Notes under the pieces: generated by a model
Databases searched by the model: none
What the model saw: the letters and a program-made list of their open reading frames with translations, nothing else
What the model was told of the DNA's origin: nothing
DNA from: Yoonia sp. G8-12
Lineage (GTDB): Bacteria > Pseudomonadota > Alphaproteobacteria > Rhodobacterales > Rhodobacteraceae
NCBI RefSeq assembly: GCF_038443675.1
Contig: NZ_CP151762.1
Coordinates: forward strand, 682,001 to 746,000
Direction: 5' to 3'
Length of the DNA: 64,000 nt
Made by a program: the position numbers and the translations under genes
Shown here: positions 45,296 to 54,842 of the stretch, one piece after another
How the letters are laid out: each line of letters opens with the position of its first letter
Position numbering within the stretch: position 1 is the first letter of the stretch

Positions 45296-47275
45296 ATGTT
45301 GATAGAACTTGGACACTTCGCTCTGATTCTGGCCTTTGGCGTTGCCATTCTCCAGATGATCGTGCCGATGATCGGCGCGCAACGTGGCAATGCAAGCTGG
45401 ATGGCCGTGGCCGAACCGGCGGCCACCGTACAATTCCTGCTTACCGCATTTTCCTTTGCGGTGCTGACCTGGGCCTTTGTAACGTCTGATTTTTCGTTGC
45501 AGCTGGTCTATCTGAATTCGCACACTGACAAGCCGATGATCTACAAGATCACCGGCGTTTGGGGCAACCATGAGGGCTCTATGCTGCTCTGGATGGTGAT
45601 CCTGACGCTGTTTGGTGCTTGTGCTGCATGGTTTGGCGATGGTCTGCCGGCGCGTCTGCGGGCGCGTGTGCTGTCAGTGCAGGCTGCGATTGGTGTGGCG
45701 TTTTTTGCGTTTGTTTTGTTCACATCGAACCCGTTCCTGCGCTTGGAAGTGCCGCCCCTGAACGGGCGCGACCTGAACCCGTTGTTGCAAGACCCCGGTT
45801 TGGCCTTCCACCCGCCGTTCCTGTATTTGGGCTACGTGGGTCTGAGCATGTCGTTCTCTTTTGCCATTGCCGCACTGATCGAAGGCCGCGTCGATGCCGC
45901 ATGGGGCCGCTGGGTGCGCCCTTGGACGCTGGCCGCCTGGATGTTCCTGACTGTGGGCATCGCACTTGGCTCTTGGTGGGCCTATTATGAGCTGGGTTGG
46001 GGTGGCTTCTGGTTCTGGGATCCGGTCGAGAATGCTTCGTTCATGCCTTGGCTGATTGCTGCCGCTTTGCTGCACTCTGCGATTGTGGTCGAGAAACGTG
46101 AAGCGCTGAAAAGCTGGACGATCCTTCTGGCGATTATGGCTTTCGGTTTCTCGCTGCTGGGCGCGTTTATCGTGCGCTCGGGTGTGCTGACATCCGTACA
46201 CGCCTTTGCAAACGACCCAGAGCGGGGGATGTTGATCCTGATTATTCTGGCCGTGTTCCTTGGTGGTGCGCTGACGCTGTTTGCGTTCCGTGCCGGGGCG
46301 CTGGAATCCAAAGGCGTGTTCTCGACCGTCAGCCGCGAAAGCGCGTTGATCCTCAATAATATCCTGCTGTCAGTCAGCTGCTTTGTTGTCTTTATCGGCA
46401 CAATCTGGCCTCTGGTGGCCGAGATGCTGTTCGACCGCACATTGTCGGTGGGTCCACCGTTCTTTGATGCCGCGTTCACGCCGTTCATGGTGGCGCTCGC
46501 GATTGTCTTGCCGCTTGGGTCACTATTGGCATGGAAGCGGGGTAATCTAACCCGCGCATCAAAGTCGCTTGTTGGCTGGTTGGTTCTGTCCGTCGCTGTC
46601 GCGGCACTGATTTATGCGGTGCAAAGCGGCAATTCGGCCTTGGGTCCGGTTGGCGTGGCGCTTGGCGTTTGGGTTGTGGGTGGTGCCATTCTTGATCTGT
46701 GGCTGCGTAGTGGTCGCAACGGTTTGCTGTCGCGTCTGCGCCGGATTGCGCATTTGCCGCGTGCGGATTGGGGCAAGGCCACGGCGCATATTGGCATGGG
46801 TGTCACGATCTTTGGGATCGCCGCCATGCTGGCCTGGCAGAAGGAAGATATCCGCGTGGCCCAGATTGGTGATAGCTGGAACGTGGGACAATTCGAGTTC
46901 CGTCTTGATGACGTCAATCAGCTGCAAGGGCCGAACTATGTGACCACGATGGCCGATATGTCGGTCTGGCGTGGCGACAGGCAGGTGGGCGATTTGCACC
47001 CAGAAAAGCGGTTCTACCCGGTCGCTAACATGCCCACGACCGAGGCTGCAATTCTGAACGGCTTTGTGCGTGATATCTATGTTGTCGTCGGTGATCCGCA
47101 GGCAAATGGTGGCTGGGCAGTGCGTGTCTATCTCAAACCATTTGCGAACTGGATTTGGGGCGGTGCGATCCTGATGGCGCTTGGTGGGTGTTTCTCGCTC
47201 TCTGACCGGCGTTTGCGGGTCGGGGCGGCGTCTGCTAAAAAACCAACCCCTTCCGGCGCGGTGCCTGCGGAATGA
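45296..47275 (+). CDS. ccmF: Cytochrome c heme lyase subunit CcmF
   Basis: 659-residue inner-membrane protein with about 15 hydrophobic segments and the heme-handling WWD motif (WGGFWFWDPVENASFMPWL), working with CcmH to attach heme to apocytochrome. I chose ATG 45296 (MLIELGHFALILAFG) because it matches the family N-terminus; ATG 45284 would add four residues. It overlaps ccmH by ATGA. Confidence 0.95.
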   Translation: MLIELGHFALILAFGVAILQMIVPMIGAQRGNASWMAVAEPAATVQFLLTAFSFAVLTWAFVTSDFSLQLVYLNSHTDKPMIYKITGVWGNHEGSMLLWMVILTLFGACAAWFGDGLPARLRARVLSVQAAIGVAFFAFVLFTSNPFLRLEVPPLNGRDLNPLLQDPGLAFHPPFLYLGYVGLSMSFSFAIAALIEGRVDAAWGRWVRPWTLAAWMFLTVGIALGSWWAYYELGWGGFWFWDPVENASFMPWLIAAALLHSAIVVEKREALKSWTILLAIMAFGFSLLGAFIVRSGVLTSVHAFANDPERGMLILIILAVFLGGALTLFAFRAGALESKGVFSTVSRESALILNNILLSVSCFVVFIGTIWPLVAEMLFDRTLSVGPPFFDAAFTPFMVALAIVLPLGSLLAWKRGNLTRASKSLVGWLVLSVAVAALIYAVQSGNSALGPVGVALGVWVVGGAILDLWLRSGRNGLLSRLRRIAHLPRADWGKATAHIGMGVTIFGIAAMLAWQKEDIRVAQIGDSWNVGQFEFRLDDVNQLQGPNYVTTMADMSVWRGDRQVGDLHPEKRFYPVANMPTTEAAILNGFVRDIYVVVGDPQANGGWAVRVYLKPFANWIWGGAILMALGGCFSLSDRRLRVGAASAKKPTPSGAVPAE

Positions 47276-47712
47276 AGCGGCTCCTGCTCATCCTGTTGCT
47301 GCTTGGCGGGCCGGTTTGGGCCGTTGACCCAAGCGAGATCCTCGCCGATCCGGTGTTGGAGGAGCGCGCGCGCGATCTGTCACAAGGGCTGCGTTGTCCG
47401 GTGTGCCGCAATGAAAACATTGATGAAAGCAACGCGGCGCTTGCCAAAGAACTCCGGATCTTACTGCGTGAAAGACTGGTTGAGGGCGACACGGATGCGC
47501 AAGCGGTGGATTTCCTTGTCGCGCGCTATGGTGAATTTGTGCTGCTGCGTCCGAATACGGATGGCGCAAATATCGTTTTGTGGCTCGCTGCACCCGCGCT
47601 CTTGCTGATTGCGCTTGGTGTCGGCTGGTCCACAATCCGCGCCAGACGCGACACGACCGAGGCCCTCTCCGAGACCGAGCAAGCAGAATTAGAGAAAATT
47701 CTGCGGTCCTGA
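47272..47712 (+). CDS. ccmH: Cytochrome c maturation protein CcmH
   Basis: 146-residue thiol protein with a cleavable-looking signal (MKRLLLILLLLGGPVWAVD), the redox motif RCPVC (Cys42, Cys45) that reduces the CXXCH disulfide of apocytochrome c, and one C-terminal membrane helix (about 100-120). This is the short CcmH/CycL type. The CcmI-like TPR part is absent and must be encoded elsewhere. Confidence 0.95.
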   Translation: MKRLLLILLLLGGPVWAVDPSEILADPVLEERARDLSQGLRCPVCRNENIDESNAALAKELRILLRERLVEGDTDAQAVDFLVARYGEFVLLRPNTDGANIVLWLAAPALLLIALGVGWSTIRARRDTTEALSETEQAELEKILRS

Positions 47713-47781
47713 CGCACCGTTTTGCTTTCGTAAACCGTTCAGTTCAGTACTGTGTGGGGGAACTGACAAAGGATCCCTCGC

Positions 47782-48558
47782 ATGGACTATCAGGCCATCA
47801 CATATACCGTCCGTAATTCTGTCGCACAGATTACGCTTAACCGTCCCGATATGATGAACGCGCTGAACACGCAAATGCGCGCCGAAATTACCCATGCCTT
47901 CAAAGCCGCCGAGAAAGACGCACGGGTTGTTGTCCTGACGGGGGCGGGCCGCGCGTTTTGTTCCGGTCAGGACCTTGGCGATGGCGGCAGTGCGGCGTCG
48001 CTCGATCTGGAACGTACCCTGCGTGATGAATATGTGCCAATGCTCAAGGCGATCTTTGATTGCCGCGTGCCGACGATTGCCGCCGTTAACGGCCCGGCGG
48101 CAGGGGCAGGGGCGAACCTTGCGCTGGCGGCAGATGTGGTGATCGCCTCTGAGGATGCCTATTTTGTGCAGGCCTTTACTCGGATCGGTCTGATCCCTGA
48201 TGCCGGCGGCACCTATTGGTTGCCGCGCCAGATCGGGGCGGCCAAGGCGATGGGGGCGGCCCTGTTTGCCGACAAGATCAGTGCGCAACAGGCCGAACAA
48301 TGGGGGATGATCTATGAAGTCGCCCCCGCTGCGACATTTGCAGACCATGTGGCGGGACGTGCCGCACATCTTGCCCAAGGTCCGACCGTGGCCTACCGGC
48401 AGTTGAAAAAGGCGATCCGCGGCTCATTCGAGAATTCCTTGGATGACCAACTGGCGCTGGAGGCAAAACTGCAAGGGCGCTGCGGCAAGACGCGTGATTT
48501 CCAAGAGGGCGTTGTGGCGTTTCTGGAAAAGCGGAAAGCGGTCTACGAGGGCCGCTGA
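47782..48558 (+). CDS. Enoyl-CoA hydratase/isomerase family, PaaG-like
   Basis: 258-residue crotonase-fold protein. Oxyanion-hole segments are GAGRAFCSGQDLGD and NGPAAGAGANLAL, and the acid residue lies in FTRIGLIPDAGGTYWLPR. The SGQDL and PDAGGT combination fits 2-(1,2-epoxyphenyl)acetyl-CoA isomerase (PaaG) and related enzymes, but no other phenylacetate genes are near, so a general hydratase is possible. It converges with the GNAT gene, overlapping by 16 bases. Confidence 0.8.
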   Translation: MDYQAITYTVRNSVAQITLNRPDMMNALNTQMRAEITHAFKAAEKDARVVVLTGAGRAFCSGQDLGDGGSAASLDLERTLRDEYVPMLKAIFDCRVPTIAAVNGPAAGAGANLALAADVVIASEDAYFVQAFTRIGLIPDAGGTYWLPRQIGAAKAMGAALFADKISAQQAEQWGMIYEVAPAATFADHVAGRAAHLAQGPTVAYRQLKKAIRGSFENSLDDQLALEAKLQGRCGKTRDFQEGVVAFLEKRKAVYEGR

Positions 48559-49040
48559 AGCGCGAAATACACGCTGTCTGACCAGACACCATTGATGCAG
48601 AATGTCCGCTCGGCGCGATGCGTTTCGCTGAACCCGAGTGATTGAAGGATACCGACCGAGGCGGCATTCTCGGGGTCTGCGTCGGCGGTCAGCTGGGCGT
48701 GGTCTGTGACCGCAAAGAGGTAAGGAATGATCGCCGTCATTGCCTCGGTCATGATCCCCTGCCGCCAATGGTCTGGATGCAACAGAAAGCCTACCTCGTT
48801 GCTTTTATGCATACCTGCGGTGCCAATCACACGTTTGTCCCGTTCGATCACAAAATAGGTAAGCTGCTGTTCTGCCGACGCAATGAGCCGGTCAAGGTTC
48901 TGCTGCGTTTGTGCGGGGCTGTCATGGGGCAGGGTGGACCAATAACGCATCGCGCGCGGGTCGCTGAAGATGGCATAGAGGTCCATCAGATCATCCTGCT
49001 TGGCGGCACGCAGGATCAGGCGTTCAGTGACAAGGGTCAT
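48543..49040 (-). CDS. GNAT family N-acetyltransferase
   Basis: 165-residue RimJ/RimL-type acetyltransferase with the acetyl-CoA loop (VGFLLHPDHWRQGIMTEAM) and the ADPENAASVGILQSLGF segment. Substrate unknown; such proteins modify protein N-termini or small molecules. It lies between gltA and the PaaG-like gene, and its 3' end overlaps the convergent neighbour. Confidence 0.85.
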   Translation of the reverse strand: MTLVTERLILRAAKQDDLMDLYAIFSDPRAMRYWSTLPHDSPAQTQQNLDRLIASAEQQLTYFVIERDKRVIGTAGMHKSNEVGFLLHPDHWRQGIMTEAMTAIIPYLFAVTDHAQLTADADPENAASVGILQSLGFSETHRAERTFCINGVWSDSVYFALQRPS

Positions 49041-49045
49041 AATTG

Positions 49046-49070
49046 AAAAGGGCCGCCCGAAGGCGACCCT
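49046..49070 (-). terminator. Terminator of gltA
   Basis: On the minus strand AGGGTCGCC, loop TTCG, GGCGGCCCT, then TTTTC, starting just past the gltA stop. One mismatch in the stem. Confidence 0.8.
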
Positions 49071-49076
49071 GAAATT

Positions 49077-50372
49077 CTAGCGCTTTTCGATGTCGACATA
49101 GTCGCGCTGCATCTCACCCAGATAAAGCTGGCGCGGGCGACCAATCTTCAACTGCGGATCGGCAAGTTGTTCGGACCATTGCGAAATCCACCCCACGGTG
49201 CGGGCCAGCGCAAAGATCGGCGTGAACATCGACGTGGGGAAACCCATCGCCTCAAGAATGATGCCCGAATAGAAATCCACGTTCGGGAACAGCTTTTTGT
49301 CGGCAAAATAAGGATCAGCCAGCGCCTGCTTTTCAAGCTCTTTGGCAACCTGCAGGATCGGGTTGTTCTCGACACCCAGAAGATCAAGCACCTCGTCGGC
49401 GCTTTGCTTCATGACGGTCGCGCGCGGATCAAAGTTTTTATAAACGCGGTGGCCAAAACCCATCAGGCGGTAAGGATCGTTCTTGTCCTTGGCGCGGGCG
49501 ATGAATTCGGGAATCCGGTCAACGGTGCCAATTTCCTTGAGCATCTCAAGACAGGCCTGGTTCGCACCACCGTGGGCAGGGCCCCAGAGACAGGCGATAC
49601 CGGCCGCGATGCAGGCAAACGGGTTTGCACCGGATGATGATGCAAGACGCACCGTAGAGGTTGACGCATTCTGTTCGTGATCGGCATGCAGCGTAAAGAT
49701 ACGGTCCATCGCGCGTGCCAGAATCGGGTCTACGTTGTATTCCGCAGCAGGCACAGCAAAGCACATGTGCAAGAAGTTCGCCGCATAATCCAGATCGTTG
49801 CGCGGATACACAAACGGCTGACCGATGGAATACTTATAGGCCATCGCCGCCACGGTCGGCATCTTGGCGATCAGGCGGATCGTGGCGACCTCGCGCTGGT
49901 GGGGATCGTTGATGTCGGTGGAATCGTGGTAGAATGCAGACATCGCACCCACAACACCAACCATCGTGGCCATCGGGTGCGCGTCACGGCGGAAACCGCG
50001 GAAGAAGTTGTGCATCTGCTCGTGGATCATCGTGTGATTGGTCACAAGAGATTCGAATTTCTCAAGGTCCTCGGATGACGGCAGCTCACCGTAAAGCAGC
50101 AGGTAGCAGACTTCGAGATAGTGGGATTGCGACGCAAGCTGGTCAATCGGATAGCCACGGTGCAGCAGAATACCTTCATCACCGTCGATGAACGTAATTG
50201 TGCTGTCGCAGGCCGCCGTAGAGGTAAAGCCAGGGTCGTAGGTGAACACGTCCGCTTGTGCGTAAAGCTTGCGGATATCGATCACGTCCGGTCCGCCCGT
50301 GGGGGAGTAGACGGGCAAATCATAGGTCTTGCCCTTGAGCGTCAGCTTCGCGGTATCAGTCTTGTCTGCCAT
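49077..50372 (-). CDS. gltA: Citrate synthase
   Basis: 431-residue citrate synthase, first step of the TCA cycle, of the larger NADH-sensitive Gram-negative type. Catalytic segments: WGPAHGGANQACLEML (His), MGFGHRVYKNFDPRAT (His) and FPNVDFYSGI (Asp). The N-terminal beta domain and the C-terminal EMQRDYVDIEKR end are present. It lies downstream of gltX on the same strand but with 92 bases between. Confidence 0.97.
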   Translation of the reverse strand: MADKTDTAKLTLKGKTYDLPVYSPTGGPDVIDIRKLYAQADVFTYDPGFTSTAACDSTITFIDGDEGILLHRGYPIDQLASQSHYLEVCYLLLYGELPSSEDLEKFESLVTNHTMIHEQMHNFFRGFRRDAHPMATMVGVVGAMSAFYHDSTDINDPHQREVATIRLIAKMPTVAAMAYKYSIGQPFVYPRNDLDYAANFLHMCFAVPAAEYNVDPILARAMDRIFTLHADHEQNASTSTVRLASSSGANPFACIAAGIACLWGPAHGGANQACLEMLKEIGTVDRIPEFIARAKDKNDPYRLMGFGHRVYKNFDPRATVMKQSADEVLDLLGVENNPILQVAKELEKQALADPYFADKKLFPNVDFYSGIILEAMGFPTSMFTPIFALARTVGWISQWSEQLADPQLKIGRPRQLYLGEMQRDYVDIEKR

Positions 50373-50464
50373 GTTTATTTCCCTCTCGGTCCTGCGGTTT
50401 TGAAAGCCGCAGCAGCATCAATCGTCGTTGGTTTCCAGCGTGCTCTGCGCGCGATGTGCAGTCT

Positions 50465-51859
50465 TTAGCGGCTAGCATCCTGTAGGCGTGCGATGGTTTC
50501 ATCGTGCCCCAGGACCAACATCATGTCGAACACACTGGGTGAAACCGCGCGTCCAGCGAGAGCCGCCCGTAAGGGGCCAGCGAGCTTGCCTAGTTTCATG
50601 TCATGAGCTTCGGCAGTGGATGCGACGATCCCCTCTAGGATGTCTCGTGACCAGCTAGCATTTTGCAGCTGCGGCGTCAATTCTCCCAGTATACCACGGA
50701 ATACATCCGTAAGCTGCGCGGCGGCCTTCTCATCCGCAACAATAGGGCGCGACGTCAGAACAAAGTGTGCCTTTTCAATCAGTTCCGGGAATGTCTTGGC
50801 CCGTTCCTTCAGGCAATACATGGCTTTCAACATGCCATCATTTTGCGCCCCGGTCAGCGGTTCTGCCCCGGTTGCCGCGAGGAAACCCTGCAATTCGTGC
50901 AGCAGCGCAGCATCGTCCGCAACGGCGATGTGCTGTCCGCAGATATTTTCCAGCTTTTTGAAGTCGAACCGCGCGGGTGATTTGCCGATTCCATCCAGAT
51001 CAAACCATTCCTTGGCCTGCGCGTCCGAGAAAAATTCATCATCCCCATGGCTCCAGCCCAGACGCGCCAGATAGTTGCGCATACCAGCGGCAGGATACCC
51101 CAGCGCCTGATATTCAGCCGCGCCAGTTGCACCATGGCGTTTCGACAGCTTCTTGCCATCGGGCCCGAAGATCAGCGGGATATGCGCCAGCACAGGCTTG
51201 GCCCAGCCCATGGCCTCGTAGATCATGTTCTGGCGGAAGGCATTGGCAAGGTGGTCGTCACCGCGAATGATGTGGGTCACGCCCATGTCGTGATCGTCCA
51301 CAACCACAGCCAGCATATAAACGGGCGTCCCGTCCGAACGCAGCAGGATCATATCGTCAAGCTGATCATTGGCGAAGGTCACATCGCCTTGCACCGTGTC
51401 GTGCAACGTTGTCTGCCCGTCGCGCGGGGCCTTGATGCGGATGACATAGGGCGCGTCGGGGTGGTCGGCCTCTGCCACATCGCGCCAGGGCGAACGGAAG
51501 AGGGTGGATGATTTCTCGGCGCGGGCCTGTTCGCGGAACGCCTCGATTTCGTCTTGCGTGCTAAAGCATTTGTAGGCGGCCCCTTTCGCCAAAAGCGCAT
51601 GTGCCACCTCTGCATGACGCGCGGCATGGGCGGCTTGGCTGGTGGGTTCACCGTCCCAATCAAGGCCCAGCCATGTCAGCCCGTCAAGGATCGCCTGATG
51701 GTTCTCCGCCGTTGAGCGGGTCTTGTCGGTATCTTCGATCCGCAGCAGAAATTTACCACCCCGCCCACGGGCATAAAGCCAGTTAAACAAGGCGGTACGC
51801 GCACCCCCGATGTGCAAAGCACCGGTGGGCGATGGGGCGAAGCGTGTGACGACAGACAT
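50465..51859 (-). CDS. gltX: Glutamate-tRNA ligase
   Basis: 464-residue class I synthetase. HIGH-type motif APSPTGALHIGGARTALFN and KMSKS-type GKKLSKRHGATGAAEY are intact. It charges tRNA-Glu, and in bacteria without GlnRS also tRNA-Gln for later amidation. A hairpin (CTGCGG/CCGCAG) lies between it and gltA. It is divergent from comEC. Confidence 0.96.
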   Translation of the reverse strand: MSVVTRFAPSPTGALHIGGARTALFNWLYARGRGGKFLLRIEDTDKTRSTAENHQAILDGLTWLGLDWDGEPTSQAAHAARHAEVAHALLAKGAAYKCFSTQDEIEAFREQARAEKSSTLFRSPWRDVAEADHPDAPYVIRIKAPRDGQTTLHDTVQGDVTFANDQLDDMILLRSDGTPVYMLAVVVDDHDMGVTHIIRGDDHLANAFRQNMIYEAMGWAKPVLAHIPLIFGPDGKKLSKRHGATGAAEYQALGYPAAGMRNYLARLGWSHGDDEFFSDAQAKEWFDLDGIGKSPARFDFKKLENICGQHIAVADDAALLHELQGFLAATGAEPLTGAQNDGMLKAMYCLKERAKTFPELIEKAHFVLTSRPIVADEKAAAQLTDVFRGILGELTPQLQNASWSRDILEGIVASTAEAHDMKLGKLAGPLRAALAGRAVSPSVFDMMLVLGHDETIARLQDASR

Positions 51860-51941
51860 GGGGGTATTAACCTTTCGCTAACCAGCTTTCCGGTAAGATC
51901 CGGCTTGTGTGTGGGATAGAAGACTGCGGGGTGAAGGACAA

Positions 51942-54068
51942 GTGCGTGCGCGGATCCAAGACGCGCTTCTGGCGCAACGCGGGCGATTTATCGGCTGGGT
52001 TCCCGTGTGCCTTGCCATCGGGATCGGCACCTATTTTTCCCTGCGCGTTGAACCGGATCTGGTGGTCATGGCAAGTTTGGCCGTGTTCGCGGCGGCGCTG
52101 TTGATCGTGTCACGTGTGGTCCCCACGGCATTTGCGCCCTTGTTTGTCGCGCTCGCCCTTGTGATCGCGGGGGGCGGCATAGCCAAACTGCGCGTCACAA
52201 CGGCCGAGGCCCCGATTCTGACATTCCGCTACTACGGCGCGATCGAAGGGCGGATCGTGAATATCGAGCGCTCGGCCAGTGATGCGGTGCGGCTGATGCT
52301 GGACCGCGTTGTGCTGGAACGCATGGCGCCCGACCGGACCCCGCGCCATGTGCGCGTTTCGGTGCATGGGGCACAACCGATTGCCACCTTTACCCCCGGT
52401 GATGTGATTATCCTGACAGGGCATCTTTCCCCGCCCGCAGGCCCGGCCGAACCGGGTGGGTTCGATTTCCAACGCCACGCGTGGTTTATGGAACTTGGCG
52501 CGGTGGGCTATACCCGCACGCCTGTTCTGCGCCTCTTGGCGGCAGACAACACCACTCTTGCCGCGCGGCTTTTTGCGCTGCGCATGGCCGTGTCGCGCGC
52601 CGTGCAAGCGGCCATTCCGGGCGAGGCGGGGGCCTTTGCCGCCGCGATCATGACCGGTGATCGCTCCGGCATGGGGCAAGAGACGCTGCGCGATTTGCGC
52701 ACCTCAAATCTGGCGCATCTTTTGGCAATTTCGGGCCTGCACATGGGGCTTTTGACCGGTTTTATCTTTGCGGTGGTCCGCTACGGACTGGCCCTGATCC
52801 CCGGCGTGGCGCTGCGCTGGCCGACCAAGAAAATCGCAGCAATCGGTGCTTTGGCGGTGGGGGCCTTTTATCTGGCGCTCTCGGGCGGCAGCGTGTCGAC
52901 CGAGCGGGCGTATATCATGGTCGCCGTGATGTTGGTCGCCGTCCTGCTGGGGCGCAGGGCGCTGACATTGCGGGCCGTTGCGATGGCCGCCATCATCGTC
53001 TTGCTGTGGCAACCGGACGCCCTGATCGGACCAGGATTTCAGATGTCTTTCGCCGCCACCACGGCACTTGTCGTGGCCTTTGGCGCGCTGCGGCGGTTTG
53101 ATTTGCGGGGGCTTCCGCGCTGGTCGCGCGCTGTTCTGTCGGTGATCCTGTCCTCCTTTATCGCAGGCGTGGCCACGGCCCCTTTTGCAGCCGCGCATTT
53201 CAACCAGATCGCCCACTACGGATTGATCGCGAACGTGCTGAGTGTCCCGCTCATGGGTGTTTTGGTCATGCCTGCGGCGGTGCTGGCGGTCTGTCTTGCG
53301 CCGTTCGGTCTGTGGTGGATCGGGTTGGGCCTGATGGATATCGGGCTGCGCTGGATCTTGTTGGTCGCGGCAACGGTGTCGGCGCAAGACGGGGCCTTGG
53401 GGCACGTTGTGGCGCCTGACTGGTATGTGCTGCCGCTGTTGTCGTTTGGCCTTTTGGCGTGGGTGTTGATCGCCGGGCGCGGGCGGTTGATCGGGCTTGC
53501 GATCGTCATTCTGGCGGCGGGTCTTTGGCACCAAACCACGCGCGCAACGCTTCTGGTGGCTGACAGTGGCTCGCTCATGGGGCTTTCTGGTGCAGAGGGG
53601 CGCGTGCTCTCAAAGCCCACCGGCAACGGGTTCGTTGCTGGCATCTGGCTTGAAAATGACGGGGCCCCCGTTGAACAGGCGCAAGCCGCCGCGCGTGCGG
53701 GGCTGGTGATTGACGGGCGCGTGACGCGGGCCGATCTTGGCGGATGGCAGGTGTTGCAGGTGTCGGGCAAGACGGCCCTTGCCGCCCTGCGCGGCTGTGA
53801 CGGGGCGGATGTTGTGATCAGCAACCAGATTGACGCAACCGCGCGCCCTTGTGTGGTCTACGATCTTGCGCGTTTGCGCAATACCGGCGCACTGGCGTTG
53901 GACGTGGCCCCGAATGGGGATTTGTTGATTGAGACAGCGCATCAAATCACGGGGCAGCGTCCGTGGAATAGCTGGCAAGGGCCGTGGCCTGCGCCAGTCC
54001 GGCTCGCGCATGACCACCAAAAAAGGGCCGCCGAAGCGACCCTTACGGGTGATCTGGAAATGCGCTAA
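51942..54068 (+). CDS. ComEC/Rec2 family DNA uptake channel protein
   Basis: 708-residue inner-membrane protein of DNA uptake. An N-terminal OB-like periplasmic part (about 30-190) precedes the competence domain with the conserved LLAISGLHMGLLTGF (near 255) and about nine helices. The C-terminal ~180 residues are soluble but carry no HxHxDH metal motif, so the usual beta-lactamase-like nuclease domain is degenerate or missing. GTG 51942 is preferred (AAGGA just upstream); GTG 51909 would add 11 residues. It converges on lexA and overlaps it by four bases. Confidence 0.86.
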   Translation: MRARIQDALLAQRGRFIGWVPVCLAIGIGTYFSLRVEPDLVVMASLAVFAAALLIVSRVVPTAFAPLFVALALVIAGGGIAKLRVTTAEAPILTFRYYGAIEGRIVNIERSASDAVRLMLDRVVLERMAPDRTPRHVRVSVHGAQPIATFTPGDVIILTGHLSPPAGPAEPGGFDFQRHAWFMELGAVGYTRTPVLRLLAADNTTLAARLFALRMAVSRAVQAAIPGEAGAFAAAIMTGDRSGMGQETLRDLRTSNLAHLLAISGLHMGLLTGFIFAVVRYGLALIPGVALRWPTKKIAAIGALAVGAFYLALSGGSVSTERAYIMVAVMLVAVLLGRRALTLRAVAMAAIIVLLWQPDALIGPGFQMSFAATTALVVAFGALRRFDLRGLPRWSRAVLSVILSSFIAGVATAPFAAAHFNQIAHYGLIANVLSVPLMGVLVMPAAVLAVCLAPFGLWWIGLGLMDIGLRWILLVAATVSAQDGALGHVVAPDWYVLPLLSFGLLAWVLIAGRGRLIGLAIVILAAGLWHQTTRATLLVADSGSLMGLSGAEGRVLSKPTGNGFVAGIWLENDGAPVEQAQAAARAGLVIDGRVTRADLGGWQVLQVSGKTALAALRGCDGADVVISNQIDATARPCVVYDLARLRNTGALALDVAPNGDLLIETAHQITGQRPWNSWQGPWPAPVRLAHDHQKRAAEATLTGDLEMR

Positions 54069-54751
54069 TACGTGCGGATCAGGCCGACCAGGCGGCCTTG
54101 CACTTTCACCTGATCATCGCGGAACACCCGCGTTTCATAGGCGGGGTTGGCCGCCTCAAGCGCGATGGCAGACCCGTTGCGCCGGAACCGTTTCAGCGTG
54201 GCTTCATGGCCTTCAACCAGTGCCACGACGATATCGCCGTTATCGGCCACAGATGTTTCGCGGATCACGACGACATCGCCGTCATTGATACCCGCCTCGA
54301 TCATCGAATCCCCTTTGACTTCAAGGGCATAATGATCGCCGCTGCCCAGCATGGACTGCGGTACGGAAACATTGTGCGACGCTTCACTGATCGCTTCAAT
54401 CGGCACACCCGCAGCAATACGGCCCATCATTGGCAGCTCAACAGCGCCGGTTTCAACGGCCAGCGCCGCGGCAGGTTTGCTGTCAGGTTTATCCCCGTCA
54501 ATCACACGCGGCTGAAAGCCGGTTTTGGCCTGCATGGCATCGGGCAATTTCACGATTTCAAGCGCACGGGCGCGGTGCGCCAACCGCCGGATAAATCCGC
54601 GTTCTTCCAGTGCGGTAATCAGACGGTGGATGCCGGACTTGGAGCGCAGATCAAGCGCCTCTTTCATTTCATCGAAACTTGGGGGGACACCATCGCGTTG
54701 CACACGCTTGTGGATAAACTCCAAGAGGTCGAGCTGCTTTTTCGTCAACAT
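54065..54751 (-). CDS. lexA: LexA repressor
   Basis: 228-residue SOS repressor. The N-terminal winged helix (MLTKKQLDLLEFIHKRV... IHRLITALEERGFI) binds the SOS box; the Ala114-Gly115 cleavage site (GRIAAGVPIE), Ser149 (GDSMIEAG) and Lys187 (ATLKRF) form the self-cleavage centre. It is autoregulated through the box upstream. A coprotease RecA is not in the window, but uvrA here carries a matching box. Confidence 0.97.
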   Translation of the reverse strand: MLTKKQLDLLEFIHKRVQRDGVPPSFDEMKEALDLRSKSGIHRLITALEERGFIRRLAHRARALEIVKLPDAMQAKTGFQPRVIDGDKPDSKPAAALAVETGAVELPMMGRIAAGVPIEAISEASHNVSVPQSMLGSGDHYALEVKGDSMIEAGINDGDVVVIRETSVADNGDIVVALVEGHEATLKRFRRNGSAIALEAANPAYETRVFRDDQVKVQGRLVGLIRTY

Positions 54752-54781
54752 TTGACTGCTCCGTTGCCACGTTTTGCATAT

Positions 54782-54796
54782 GTTCTATGCATGTTC
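54782..54796 (-). promoter_or_regulatory. LexA box before lexA
   Basis: Plus-strand GTTCTATGCATGTTC, an exact GTTC-N7-GTTC repeat, 31 bases upstream of the lexA start. Same form as at uvrA. Confidence 0.85.
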
Positions 54797-54842
54797 TTGT
54801 TTTGTGTCAACTATGGGCTGTGCGATGTGGAAAAGCAGGGAT

